DNA of 64,000 nt from assembly GCA_030949985.1 (NCBI GenBank), contig JAUZRX010000044.1, forward strand, positions 1 to 64,000, read 5' to 3'. Below the pieces are notes generated by a model. It made no database searches and was not told the origin of the DNA. It saw only the letters and a program-made list of their open reading frames with translations. The translations under genes were made by a program, and so were the position numbers. The DNA comes from Acidobacteriota bacterium. GTDB lineage: Bacteria > Acidobacteriota > Polarisedimenticolia > J045. Below, piece after piece: positions 1 through 8,958 of the stretch; position 1 is the first letter of the stretch, and each line of letters opens with the position of its first letter.

Positions 1-1
1 C

Positions 2-103
2 GAGGTGGACCTGCCGCCGACCTGGGAGGCGGTCTATCGCCGCCGCCTGCCCTTCCCGTCCCACCTGGAAGTCAAGCCCCACGACCTGAAGAACGCTTTC
101 TGA
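2..103 (+). CDS. C-terminal end of an unknown protein (partial, 5' end outside window)
   Basis: An open frame enters from the left edge and stops at TGA 101-103, leaving 33 residues that end in KPHDLKNAF. The codons are GC-rich at third positions like the neighbouring genes, so this is probably the true tail of a gene. The fragment is too short to assign to a family. The 200 bases after it are extremely GC-rich and contain several short inverted repeats. Confidence 0.5.
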   Translation, partial: EVDLPPTWEAVYRRRLPFPSHLEVKPHDLKNAF

Positions 104-321
104 GCGCGCCCGGCCGGCCCGGCCGATGGATCCCGGGGCGCTCCCGCGCCCGGCGGCGCCGGGAGGGGGGGCCTGCGGGCGCCGCCGGCGCGCTCCAAGG
201 AGGCCGGTGCCCGGCGCCCCCCCGGCCGGGCAGCCGGGAACAACATTGTTCGCTCCACGGTGGTATATTGAAACGGTTGATTCAAGCGATTGATTGAAAA
301 GTCTTCGAAGGCGGAGGGGGC
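104..321. other. Intergenic region before the efflux operon
   Basis: The first 130 bases are almost pure G+C, with overlapping inverted repeats such as CCGGCC/GGCCGG and CTCCCG/CGGGAG. They could terminate the upstream gene, but no T-run follows. From about 240 the sequence becomes AT-rich and carries the candidate operator at 277-298. A TATATT at 264-269 could be a -10 box, but no -35 is correctly spaced. Confidence 0.4.
277..298. promoter_or_regulatory. Candidate TetR operator (imperfect 22-bp palindrome)
   Basis: The site reads TTGATTCAAGC then GATTGATTGAA. The two 11-base halves are inverted copies at 8 of 11 positions, centred between 287 and 288. It lies 24 bases before the TetR start codon in an AT-rich patch. 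This is the usual place for an autoregulatory operator. Binding is inferred from position and symmetry only. Confidence 0.5.
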
Positions 322-993
322 GTGCCGGAAAAAACCACCAGAAGCCGCATTCTCGACGCTGCCGAACTGGCCTTTGCCGAATTCGGCTTCGATGGAGCCT
401 CGCTGCGAGAGATCACCCAGCGGGCCCAGGCCAACGTGGCGGCGGTCAACTACCACTTCGGCTCCAAGGTCGATCTCTTCCGGGCGGTGCTCGCACGCCG
501 CCTGGTGCCCCTGGCCGAGCGCCGCCTGACCCTCCTCGACGGGGAGCTGGCCCGCGCCCGTGAGGAGAATCGGCCTCCCCGACTCGAAGCCCTGCTGACG
601 GCCTTCTTCGCCCCGGCCCTGGAGCTGCTCCACGGTGAGAGCCACGAACGCCGCGACCCTTTTCTGCGACTGATGGGCAAGGTGATGGCCGACCCGGCTC
701 CCCGGATTCTCGACATCTTCCACGACCAGATCGCCGAAACCGCCCGACGCTACCGACAGGCCCTGGGCCAGGCCCTGCCGAGCCTCCCGCCGGAAGAGGT
801 GGCCTGGTGCCTGAACTTCGCCGTCGGCGTGATGGTCCACCTGATGATCGGCCGGGAGCAGACCCGCCGCCTGGTGGGTGAGCTGGTCGACGTGGACGAC
901 GACCGGGGCGCCCTCGAACGCATGGTGGCCTTTTCCGCCGCAGGTTTTCGGGACGCCGTCCGGCGCCACGACGCCGGGAAAGGACAGAGATGA
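322..993 (+). CDS. TetR-family transcriptional repressor of the RND pump (CerR-like C-terminus)
   Basis: This 223-aa protein has a TetR helix-turn-helix in residues 1-55: a helix of the type RSRILDAAELAFAEFG, then LREITQRAQANVAAVNYHFGSK, whose YHFGSK is the family recognition-helix signature. The C-terminal 140 residues resemble the CerR/CecR ligand-binding region. The GTG start is set by GGAGGGGG 4-10 bases upstream. The stop overlaps the next start as ATGA, so it is the first gene of the efflux operon. It probably represses itself and the pump through the palindrome at 277-298 and releases in response to an unknown substrate of the pump. Confidence 0.88.
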   Translation: MPEKTTRSRILDAAELAFAEFGFDGASLREITQRAQANVAAVNYHFGSKVDLFRAVLARRLVPLAERRLTLLDGELARAREENRPPRLEALLTAFFAPALELLHGESHERRDPFLRLMGKVMADPAPRILDIFHDQIAETARRYRQALGQALPSLPPEEVAWCLNFAVGVMVHLMIGREQTRRLVGELVDVDDDRGALERMVAFSAAGFRDAVRRHDAGKGQR

Positions 994-2432
994 TCCTCCG
1001 CCCGAGCATCCTCTCCGCGGGCGGGCTGGCCCTGGCCCTGGCCGGGGCCTGTACGGCGGTCCGTCCTCCGCTTCCCGCCCCCCCCGAGCCTCCCTCCACC
1101 TGGACCGCGCTGACATTCGAGACCGCGCCCGTCCCCGAGGATTGGATCGTCTCCCTGGGCAGCGCGGAACTCGCCCGGCTGGTGACCGAAGCCACCGACC
1201 GCAACCACGATCTGGGAGCGGCGGCGGCCCGGATCGAACAGGCGGTGGCCCTGGCCCGGATCGCCGGTGCCGACCGCCAGCCCCAGATCTCCGCCGGACT
1301 CAACGGCCGGCGTCAGCGCAGCGCCTTTTTCGGACTGCCCCTTCCCGGCTCGCGCCAGGGCGTGTTCGCCGTGCACACCACCACCTGGGGAGCCTCTCTC
1401 GACGTCTCCTGGGAAGCCGACCTGTGGGGCCGGCTGCGTGCCGCGCACCAGGCGACCCTGGCCGACCACCAGGCGGCACGTGCCCTGTTCGAAGGCGCGA
1501 GACTTTCCCTGGCCGCGCAGACCGCCAAGGCCTGGCTGGCAGTGGTGGCGGGCCGGGAGCAACTCGACCTGGCCCGCCGCATCCAACGCACCCACCAGCA
1601 GTCCCTGGAGGCGGCCGAGCGTCGATATCGGGCGGGGCGGATCACGATCAGCCAGGTGCGGGTCCGGCGCTCGGCCCTCGCCGCCGCCGACGCCACCGTG
1701 GCCGCCGCCGAGCGCCAGGTGGACGCGGCGCGCCGGCAACTCGAAGTCCTCACCGGACGCTACCCCGCGGGAAGCCTCGCACCCACCGAAGCCCTGCCCG
1801 AGGTGCCCGGCCCGGTACCCGCAGGACTTCCCGCCGAAATCCTCTCCCGCCGGCCCGACCTGCGCGCGGCGGAATGGCAGCTCGAGGCCGCCGACGCCCG
1901 CCTGCGCCAGGCCCACCGGGCGCGCTATCCCCGGTTGAACCTGACAGCCAGCGGAGGCTCCGCCTCGCCGGACCTGGGCCACCTGCTCGATTCCGATTTC
2001 AAGGTCTGGAGCCTGGCCACCGGGGTGCTGGCCCCCCTCTTCCAGGGCGGGCGGCTCGCCGCCGGCGAAGACCTGGCCTTCGCCCGTGCCCGGGAAGCCG
2101 CCGAGGCCTTCGCCCAGGCCCTGCTGCGAGCCTTCGCCGAAGTGGAAACGTTGCTCGCCGCCGAGCCGCGACTCCGGGCCGAGGAGTCCCAGGCCGAAGT
2201 GATCCTGCGCCAGGCCCAGGCCGACGCACGGCTGGCCGAGCGGCGCTACCGGGAAGGCCTGACCGCCCTCCCCGATCTGCTGGACGCACGGCAGCAGGTC
2301 TTCACGGCTCGCAGCCGGTGGATCGGCGCTCGACAGGCCCGACTGACCCACCGCATCGACTTGCATCTCGCTCTCGGTGGGGGATTCCTCCGTCCCGCCA
2401 CCGACGACCCCACAGAGGTTTCCAGCCGATGA
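990..2432 (+). CDS. Outer-membrane efflux lipoprotein, NodT/TolC family
   Basis: A 480-aa outer-membrane channel subunit of a tripartite RND system. The N-terminus has a lipoprotein signal ending LAGAC with the modified cysteine at residue 21. The body shows the two repeated outer-membrane efflux domains with long Ala/Arg/Glu-rich coiled-coil helices. Family motifs visible include SWEADLWGR near residue 140, LSRRPDLRAAEWQLEAA near 285, and LLDARQQVF near the end. It overlaps the repressor gene and the adaptor gene by ATGA. It is expected to form the exit duct for the inner-membrane pump encoded two genes downstream. Confidence 0.92.
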   Translation: MILRPSILSAGGLALALAGACTAVRPPLPAPPEPPSTWTALTFETAPVPEDWIVSLGSAELARLVTEATDRNHDLGAAAARIEQAVALARIAGADRQPQISAGLNGRRQRSAFFGLPLPGSRQGVFAVHTTTWGASLDVSWEADLWGRLRAAHQATLADHQAARALFEGARLSLAAQTAKAWLAVVAGREQLDLARRIQRTHQQSLEAAERRYRAGRITISQVRVRRSALAAADATVAAAERQVDAARRQLEVLTGRYPAGSLAPTEALPEVPGPVPAGLPAEILSRRPDLRAAEWQLEAADARLRQAHRARYPRLNLTASGGSASPDLGHLLDSDFKVWSLATGVLAPLFQGGRLAAGEDLAFARAREAAEAFAQALLRAFAEVETLLAAEPRLRAEESQAEVILRQAQADARLAERRYREGLTALPDLLDARQQVFTARSRWIGARQARLTHRIDLHLALGGGFLRPATDDPTEVSSR

Positions 2433-3646
2433 CCGACCAACCTTCAGCCGCCACCGGAAGAGGCCCGCTGGCGCCACGTGTCGTGCTGCCGTTGTTGATC
2501 CTGCTGCTGGCCGTCGCGGCCACCGCGGCGATGATCCTGTTGCGCAAGCCGGTCACCCGGAAGGCGCCCCGCCCGCTGGCTCCGCTGGTGCGGGTGCAGG
2601 TCGTCCGGCCGGCGCCGGCCACCATGGTGGTACGCACCGAGGGCACGGTGGAGCCACGCACGGAAAGCACCCTGGTTGCCGAAGTGGGCGGACGGCTGAT
2701 CTTCGTCGCCCCGGAGCTGGCGGCAGGCAGCTTCTTCGTCAAGGACGCGGTGCTGGCCCGCATCGATCCTGCGGACTACGTCGGCGCCCTGGCCCAGGCC
2801 GAGGCGGCGGTCAGCCAGGCCGAGGTGCGGCTGGCCCGGGAAGAGGCCGACGCCCGGTTGGCGTTGGAGGAGTGGGAAGCCGGCGAGGGCGGGCCGGCGC
2901 CGCCCCTGGTCAGCCACGAACTCCAACTCCGTGAGGCCCGGGCGGCGCTGGCCGCGGCCGAGGCGGTCCGCGACCAGGCTCGCCGTAACCTGGAGCGCAC
3001 CACGCTCCGCGCGCCCTTCGACGGCCGGGTGCGGGCCCAACTGGTGGACCGGGGCCAGTACCTGCCTCCCGGCACGCCCCTGGCCCGAATCTACGCCACC
3101 GACTGGGTGGAGATTCCGCTGCCCCTGGGCGAGGACGAGGCGGGTTTCGTCGACCTGCCCCTGGCGCCGCGACCGGGCCGCTCCCCGCGGCCCGAGGTAC
3201 GCATCACCTCCCGCTTCGGCGGCCAGCGCCACGTGTGGCGAGGGCGGATCGTGCGCATCGACGGCGCGGTGGATCCCCGCACACGGATGATTCGCGCCAT
3301 CGCCCGGGTCGAGGACCCCTATGGCCGGAACAGCGGCGCCCAGCGGCCGCCGTTGACGCCGGGCTCTTTCGTGGAAGCCGAGATCGTCGGCAAGCGCCTG
3401 CCGCGGCTGATGGCCATACCCCGCGAGGCCCTGCGGGAAGGCGACGTGGTACTGGTCGTGGACGACGAGCAGCGCCTGCATCGACGACCGGTGGACATTT
3501 ATCGCCTCGATGGCGAGACGGCCTGGATCGTCGGCGGCCTCGAGGACGGCGAGCGCGTCTGCCTGACCCCCCTGAGTCGGGTCGTCGACGGCATGCGAGT
3601 CCGTCCCTTCCCGCAGGAACCTTCCGACGAGGCGATCACGCCATGA
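2429..3646 (+). CDS. RND efflux periplasmic adaptor (membrane fusion protein)
   Basis: A 405-aa HlyD/AcrA-type adaptor. One N-terminal membrane segment (about residues 18-38) anchors it. The first lipoyl half-motif (GTVEPRTESTLVAEVGGRL) is followed by a charged coiled-coil hairpin and the second half-motif (LRAPFDGRVRAQLVDRGQYL), then a beta-barrel domain. The start is the ATG that overlaps the preceding stop (ATGA), and its own stop overlaps the pump gene the same way. It bridges the inner-membrane pump and the outer-membrane channel. Confidence 0.92.
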   Translation: MTDQPSAATGRGPLAPRVVLPLLILLLAVAATAAMILLRKPVTRKAPRPLAPLVRVQVVRPAPATMVVRTEGTVEPRTESTLVAEVGGRLIFVAPELAAGSFFVKDAVLARIDPADYVGALAQAEAAVSQAEVRLAREEADARLALEEWEAGEGGPAPPLVSHELQLREARAALAAAEAVRDQARRNLERTTLRAPFDGRVRAQLVDRGQYLPPGTPLARIYATDWVEIPLPLGEDEAGFVDLPLAPRPGRSPRPEVRITSRFGGQRHVWRGRIVRIDGAVDPRTRMIRAIARVEDPYGRNSGAQRPPLTPGSFVEAEIVGKRLPRLMAIPREALREGDVVLVVDDEQRLHRRPVDIYRLDGETAWIVGGLEDGERVCLTPLSRVVDGMRVRPFPQEPSDEAITP

Positions 3647-6600
3647 AGCGCGTTTTCGCATGGTTCGTCGACAACCCCGTCGCCGCGAACCTGATCATGA
3701 TCGCGATCGTCGCCGGCGGTCTGGCCACGGTAACCTCGATCAAGCGCGAAGTCTTCCCCGAGTTCAGCATGGACCGGGTCAGCATCACCGTGCCCTACCT
3801 GGGCGCCTCTCCCGAAGAGGTGGAACAGGCGGTTTGCCTGCGGGTGGAGGAAGCCATCGACGGCATCGACGGGGTCAAGCAGATCACGTCCCTGGCCAAT
3901 GAAGGCGTGGCGCTGATCACCGCGGAGCTCTTCCCCGATGCCGACGGCCAGCGGGTGCTCGACGACATCAAATCCCGTGTCGACGCCATCGACACCTTTC
4001 CCGACGAGGTGGAAAAGCCCGTCATCGCCGAAATCACCAACCGCCGGCAAGTGATCAACGTGGCGATTGCGGGACAGACCGACGAACACACCTTGCGGGC
4101 CATCGGCGAAGAGGTGCGGGACGAGATCGCGGCCCTGCCCGGCATCACCATCGTCGAACTCACCGGCGTACGTCCCTACGAGATCTCCATCGAAATCTCC
4201 GAGGAACAACTTCGACGCTACGGGTTGACTTTCGATGCGGTCGCCCAGGCGGTGCGCCGCTCGTCCATCGATCTTCCAGGAGGCTCCCTCCGCACCCGGG
4301 GCGGCGAGATCCTCCTGCGGACCCAGGGCCAGGCCTACTCCGCCCGAGACTTCGAGAAGCTGCCGTTGATCGCGCTTCCCGACGGCAGTCGCCTGCACCT
4401 CGGCGACGTGGCGCGTGTGATCGACGGCTTCGCCGAGACGGACCAGGCGGCCCTCTTCGACGGCCAGCCGTCGGTGATGCTCAAGGTCTACCGGGTGGGC
4501 CAGGAGAACGCTCTCGACATCGCGGCCAAGGTCAAGGCCTACATCACCGAAGCCGAGCGGCGCCTGCCCGATGGCATCCACCTGACAACATGGCAGGACA
4601 TGTCCAAGGTGCTGCGGGACCGCCAGGACCTGCTGATCCGCAACGGCCGCATGGGCTTCGTGCTTGTCTTCCTCATCCTCGCCCTCTTCCTTCGCATGCG
4701 CCTGGCCTTCTGGGTCAGCCTGGGCATTCCCATCTCTTTCCTCGGCGGGCTGTGGCTGATGCCCACCCTGGGCGTCTCGATCAACCTGATCTCCCTCTTC
4801 GCCTTCATCGTGGTGCTGGGCATCATCGTCGATGACGCCATCGTGGTCGGAGAGAATATCCACACCCGGCAAACCCTGACGGGCACCGGGGCCCAGGCAG
4901 CCGTGGACGGTGTCCACGAGGTGGGCGTGCCGGTGATCTTCGCCGTGCTGACCACCGTGGCGGCTTTCGTTCCCCTGCTGCACGTGGAAGGCATGACGGG
5001 CAAGATCATGCGGGTCATCCCGCTGATCGTGATCCCCACCCTCCTCTTTTCCCTGGTCGAGTCCCTGCTGGTTCTGCCCGTGCACCTGCGCCACCTCAGG
5101 CCGCCCCGGGACGAGACGGCCCTCTGGGCTCCCGTACGGGCCTGGCGGCGCCTGCAGCAAGGCTTCGCCCGTCGCGTGCAGCTCTTCGTGGACCGGATCT
5201 ACCGGCCGAGCCTGGAACTGGGGTTGCGCTGGCGCTACGCGGTCTTGGCCGTCGGGGCGGCCAGCCTGCTGCTCACGGCCGGCCTGGTGCGGGGCGGCTA
5301 CATCAAGTTCACCTTCTTTCCGGAGGTGGAGGCCGACTTCGTCACCGCCGATCTGACCATGCCCCAAGGCACCCCCGTCGAGCGCACCCTCGAGGCCATT
5401 GGCCGGATCGAGGCCGCCGCACGCCGGGTGCAGGCGCGGCTCGACCGCGAGGCCGGCGAGGGCCGGCCGATATTCCGCCATGTGCTCGCCTCGGTCGGTG
5501 AACAGCCGGTGCGGGACATCCGCGGTTCCAACGGCGGCCAGATCGCGGATCGCGCCTCGGGATCTCACCTGGGCGAAGTGGCCATCGAACTGGCCCCCGC
5601 GGAAGAGCGTTCGATTTCGAGCACGCGCATCGTGCAGCTCTGGCGTGAGGCCCTGGATCCGATACCCGACGCCCTGGAACTGACCTTCTCCTCGTCGCTC
5701 TTCTCCCCCGGTGCGCCGATCGAGATCCAGCTCTCCGGAACGGAAGTGGGCGACCTGCAGCAGGCGGCGACGGAACTCAAGAACGCGCTGGCGGGATATC
5801 CCGGCGTCTACGACGTGGCCGACAGCTTCCGTCCGGGCAAGAAGGAGATTCGCTTCGAGATGCTGCCGGCCGCCGAGAGCCTCGGGCTGACACTTTCCGA
5901 CGTGGCCCGCCAGGTGCGCCAGGCCTTCTACGGCGAGGAGGCCCAGCGGGTGCAGCGCGGCCGCTACGACGTCCGTGTGATGGTGCGCTATCCAGCTCGA
6001 CAGCGACGCAACCTGGGCGACCTGGACCGCATGCGCATTCGCACCTCCGACGGTGTCGGGGTGCCCCTGGCCCACGTGGCCCGGACCACCGTCGGCCGGG
6101 GCTATGCCACCATCCGCCGCGTGGACCGGGCGCGGGTGATCAGCGTCACGGCCAACGTGGATGACGCCCGGGGCAACGCAGAAGAGATACTGGCCGGCGT
6201 GCGGGGCGGCGAACTCCCCGAGATCCTCTCCCGGCACCCGGGTGTGCGCTATACCCTCGAGGGCCAGCAGCGTGAGCAGCGCGATACGATCAGCGGCCTG
6301 ACGCGCGGCTTCATCATCGCCCTGGTGGCGATCTACGGGCTGATGGCCATCCCCTTCCGCTCCTACATCCAACCGGTGGTCGTGATGACGGCCATTCCCT
6401 TCGGACTGGTCGGAGCGGTGTGGGGGCACGTGGTGATGGGCATGAACCTGACGATCCTCTCGGCCTTCGGGGCGGTGGCCCTGACGGGGGTGGTGGTCAA
6501 CGACTCGCTGGTGATGGTGGACTACGTCAACCGCCGACGAAGGGAAGGCCTGTCCCTGCACCAGGCGGTGCGCACCGCGGGCGTCGCTCGCTTCCGCCCG

Positions 6601-6834
6601 ATCCTGCTGACTTCCCTGACCACCTTCGCCGGGCTGACGCCCCTGCTGCTCGAGAAGAGCATGCAGGCCCAGTTCCTGATTCCGATGGCGATCAGCCTGG
6701 GCTTCGGGGTCATCTTCGCGACCTTCGTGACCCTGATCCTGGTCCCCGCCACCTACCTGATCCTCGAGGACATCCGCGCCGGGCTGGGCTTTCCATCCAG
6801 TGCCGACTATGGGGAGCAGCATCTCTCCGGCTAA
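3643..6834 (+). CDS. RND family inner-membrane efflux pump (AcrB/HAE-like)
   Basis: A 1063-aa proton-driven exporter. It has TM1 at the N-terminus (DNPVAANLIMIAIVAGGLA), two large periplasmic loops, and two groups of TM helices. TM4 carries GIIVDDAIVVGEN, whose paired Asp residues are the proton-relay pair of the family. The repeat half has GVVVNDSLVMVDYVNRRR. Length matches full-size RND pumps. Substrates cannot be deduced. The gene ends the four-gene ATGA-coupled operon; 230 bases without an obvious terminator follow. Confidence 0.95.
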   Translation: MKRVFAWFVDNPVAANLIMIAIVAGGLATVTSIKREVFPEFSMDRVSITVPYLGASPEEVEQAVCLRVEEAIDGIDGVKQITSLANEGVALITAELFPDADGQRVLDDIKSRVDAIDTFPDEVEKPVIAEITNRRQVINVAIAGQTDEHTLRAIGEEVRDEIAALPGITIVELTGVRPYEISIEISEEQLRRYGLTFDAVAQAVRRSSIDLPGGSLRTRGGEILLRTQGQAYSARDFEKLPLIALPDGSRLHLGDVARVIDGFAETDQAALFDGQPSVMLKVYRVGQENALDIAAKVKAYITEAERRLPDGIHLTTWQDMSKVLRDRQDLLIRNGRMGFVLVFLILALFLRMRLAFWVSLGIPISFLGGLWLMPTLGVSINLISLFAFIVVLGIIVDDAIVVGENIHTRQTLTGTGAQAAVDGVHEVGVPVIFAVLTTVAAFVPLLHVEGMTGKIMRVIPLIVIPTLLFSLVESLLVLPVHLRHLRPPRDETALWAPVRAWRRLQQGFARRVQLFVDRIYRPSLELGLRWRYAVLAVGAASLLLTAGLVRGGYIKFTFFPEVEADFVTADLTMPQGTPVERTLEAIGRIEAAARRVQARLDREAGEGRPIFRHVLASVGEQPVRDIRGSNGGQIADRASGSHLGEVAIELAPAEERSISSTRIVQLWREALDPIPDALELTFSSSLFSPGAPIEIQLSGTEVGDLQQAATELKNALAGYPGVYDVADSFRPGKKEIRFEMLPAAESLGLTLSDVARQVRQAFYGEEAQRVQRGRYDVRVMVRYPARQRRNLGDLDRMRIRTSDGVGVPLAHVARTTVGRGYATIRRVDRARVISVTANVDDARGNAEEILAGVRGGELPEILSRHPGVRYTLEGQQREQRDTISGLTRGFIIALVAIYGLMAIPFRSYIQPVVVMTAIPFGLVGAVWGHVVMGMNLTILSAFGAVALTGVVVNDSLVMVDYVNRRRREGLSLHQAVRTAGVARFRPILLTSLTTFAGLTPLLLEKSMQAQFLIPMAISLGFGVIFATFVTLILVPATYLILEDIRAGLGFPSSADYGEQHLSG

Positions 6835-7065
6835 CCACGCCGGGAATCCAGTGCATCCGCACCTCACGGAGGGGTGACCGCCATGGTGAACGTCGCCTCG
6901 TCGAAGAAAACGGCAACCCCGGCGGCGACCGCGAAGGGATGGGAGACGCAAACCCGGGAATCCCCGCTCCAGGATCCATCCGGCATCGCCCCCCGGATGC
7001 GACCGGGGCGCGTTTGTCCTGGGAATCCATTGGAATCCGATGCCTGCGGGCTGTATCTTCTCGAA

Positions 7066-8436
7066 GTGAAAATTCCCACTCCGGCACCTCTCGCACCCCG
7101 TTGCCTTCGAGGGCTCGCCGCACTCGCGGTCCTCTACGCCACGGTGGCCGTCGCCCGCTCCGCGTGTCTTCCGGACGGACTGGAGTTGACGGCTCTCAAG
7201 GGCCCGGCGGCAAACGAGGTCACCCTGCGCTGGACCGGGGCGGACCCGGGTTTCGAACTCTACGGGTCGGAAGACCCGACCGCGGTCGTCACTCCCGAAA
7301 ACCTGCTGACCAGCACGCGGGAGCGAGAGTGGATCGACAGCCAGCCGACGGGGCACGTCAGGTACTACCTCGTTCGCTCTTCCTCGTCGCTTCAACAACT
7401 CGGCTTCGAGAGCCAGGGCCCGGACGGCGACTTCGACCTGGACCTGGGCGTGGCCGAGGGCCTTTGGAGAGGGCGGGCCGGGGCCTTCGGCGCCTATTCC
7501 CGGGTCGCTTCCGGCCCGGCTTCCTTCACCCTCGTACGTACGGAACTCGGCTTCGTCGACGCCGCCGCGCCGCGATGCGTGGTGGCCGTCACGGACATCA
7601 ACGACATCACCCCCGCAAGCGATCCCCAGTTCGGTGAGCTGCGGTGGGTGCACGAGGTTCCAACGGTCACCTGGCGCCGAAAGAACGGTGAATGGGACCT
7701 GTTCTACCAAACCTATCCGGAGGACGCATCCGGCGAAAGACTGTTCGACTACAGCTGGATCGCGCACAAGTCGATGCGCAACCGGCCGACTCCCGATGCC
7801 GAACCGGACATCGACACCCTGAGCGCGAAAGAACGGCGCTTGTTCGCCGGACTGGCGTACAACGACCGCCTGACGGCTGCCACCGATCCTTGGGCCCATG
7901 GCGAGCCGATCGACCCGGTGCCGGCGAACACGAAGTACCTCGTCTATACCGAGCCCGGTGGCCACGTCTCCCGGGGCAAGCTCTATCTTGCGCTGTCGGC
8001 CATGTTCTGCCCCGATGGGGGCGCGTGTGAAGGCGATATCGTCCTGCTCAGGAGCGCCGACGGAGAAGCCTGGGAGTACCTCGGTGTCCTCCTCGCGGCG
8101 GACGACGCCAAACCCTTCGGGGCCTTCTTCTCGTATTTCACGGCGCCCGCGATTTACCGCAGCCCTGACGACGACACACTGCGCCTGATCGTCACCCCCG
8201 CCAATACATTCGATGTCTACCAGGGCCTGTATGAATTCGAAATCGAAGACCTCGACGCGGCGCGCGTCCTGCGCAACGCCCAGGGGCGACCGATTCCCCG
8301 CTTCGAACTTCCCCCCGAAAGTCCACTGGTGCACACCGGCGCCGGCAGCTTTCACCACGGCCTGCGGCAGAGGATCGTCGGGAAACACTTCCCCGAAGAA
8401 CCAGGACGCTTCCGCGTCTTTACCCACGAGCCCTGA
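7066..8436 (+). CDS. Secreted protein of unknown function with sialidase-like repeats
   Basis: A 456-aa protein not recognised as a named family. From GTG 7066 it begins with a good signal peptide: basic stretch, hydrophobic LAALAVLYATVAVA, likely cleavage near ARSA. Residues 40-110 resemble a fibronectin-III fold (VTLRWTGADPGFELYGSED ... YYLVRSS). The rest is rich in W/Y/D, and a sialidase/BNR-like unit (LRSADGEAWEYLG) near residue 330 suggests a five- or six-bladed propeller. The start is uncertain: the same frame is open to ATG 6883, which has a better ribosome site (GGAGGGG) but would bury the signal peptide 61 residues in. It stands alone between the efflux and arginine operons. Confidence 0.7.
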   Translation: MKIPTPAPLAPRCLRGLAALAVLYATVAVARSACLPDGLELTALKGPAANEVTLRWTGADPGFELYGSEDPTAVVTPENLLTSTREREWIDSQPTGHVRYYLVRSSSSLQQLGFESQGPDGDFDLDLGVAEGLWRGRAGAFGAYSRVASGPASFTLVRTELGFVDAAAPRCVVAVTDINDITPASDPQFGELRWVHEVPTVTWRRKNGEWDLFYQTYPEDASGERLFDYSWIAHKSMRNRPTPDAEPDIDTLSAKERRLFAGLAYNDRLTAATDPWAHGEPIDPVPANTKYLVYTEPGGHVSRGKLYLALSAMFCPDGGACEGDIVLLRSADGEAWEYLGVLLAADDAKPFGAFFSYFTAPAIYRSPDDDTLRLIVTPANTFDVYQGLYEFEIEDLDAARVLRNAQGRPIPRFELPPESPLVHTGAGSFHHGLRQRIVGKHFPEEPGRFRVFTHEP

Positions 8437-8477
8437 GCGCGACGCACGCCTCGCGGGCGCCGCGACCGCAAGCCGCG

Positions 8478-8927
8478 TCAATCCCGCAAGTGGAGCCGGC
8501 GAGCCAGGCTGCCGGCAAAAGAAGCCGCACCGGGAGGCGTGTCGACAGCGACGAAGACCGTGTCGTCCCCGGCCACGCTGCCCACCAGTCCGGGCAGGTC
8601 CAGGTCGTCGATGGCCAGACCCACGGCACTGGCCTCGCCGGGGGGAGTGATCAGCACCACCAGGTTTTCACCGGCGGTACGCACACCGAGCACTGACGCT
8701 TTCAGGCGCGCTTGGCGGGGGTCGTCTTCGGGAACGGCCTGGGCGGGAGGAGCGTAGCAACCGTCCACCTTGACCAGGCGCAGGGCCGTGATGTCCCGGG
8801 ATACCGAGGCCTGGCTGACCGGGAAACCCAGGTCCTCGAGGGCTTCGACCAGTTCCTGCTGGGTGGAGATCTTCCGACGACGCACGAGCTGCTGAATGGC
8901 CCGCCGACGACGCTGACTGGCTCTCAT
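8478..8927 (-). CDS. argR: Arginine repressor ArgR
   Basis: A 149-aa protein of normal ArgR length. The N-terminal winged helix carries SQASVSRDITALRLVKV, the DNA-recognition helix of the family. The C-terminal hexamerisation domain has LPGLVGSVAGDDTVFVAVD, in which the GDDT motif contacts L-arginine. It is the last gene of the arginine operon, 31 bases after the deacylase gene. Feedback is therefore simple: arginine-bound ArgR should repress its own operon at the box 16464-16477. Confidence 0.95.
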   Translation of the reverse strand: MRASQRRRRAIQQLVRRRKISTQQELVEALEDLGFPVSQASVSRDITALRLVKVDGCYAPPAQAVPEDDPRQARLKASVLGVRTAGENLVVLITPPGEASAVGLAIDDLDLPGLVGSVAGDDTVFVAVDTPPGAASFAGSLARRLHLRD

Positions 8928-8958
8928 CCCCGTGACTCTCCCCTCTGCGGCGCGCTCC

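Noticed and set aside
3499-8481. Very long open frames opposite real genes, such as the 1660-codon minus-strand frame here
   Set aside because: They lie antisense to genes with clear motifs. High third-position GC removes stop codons on the opposite strand, and these frames show low-complexity composition with no domains.
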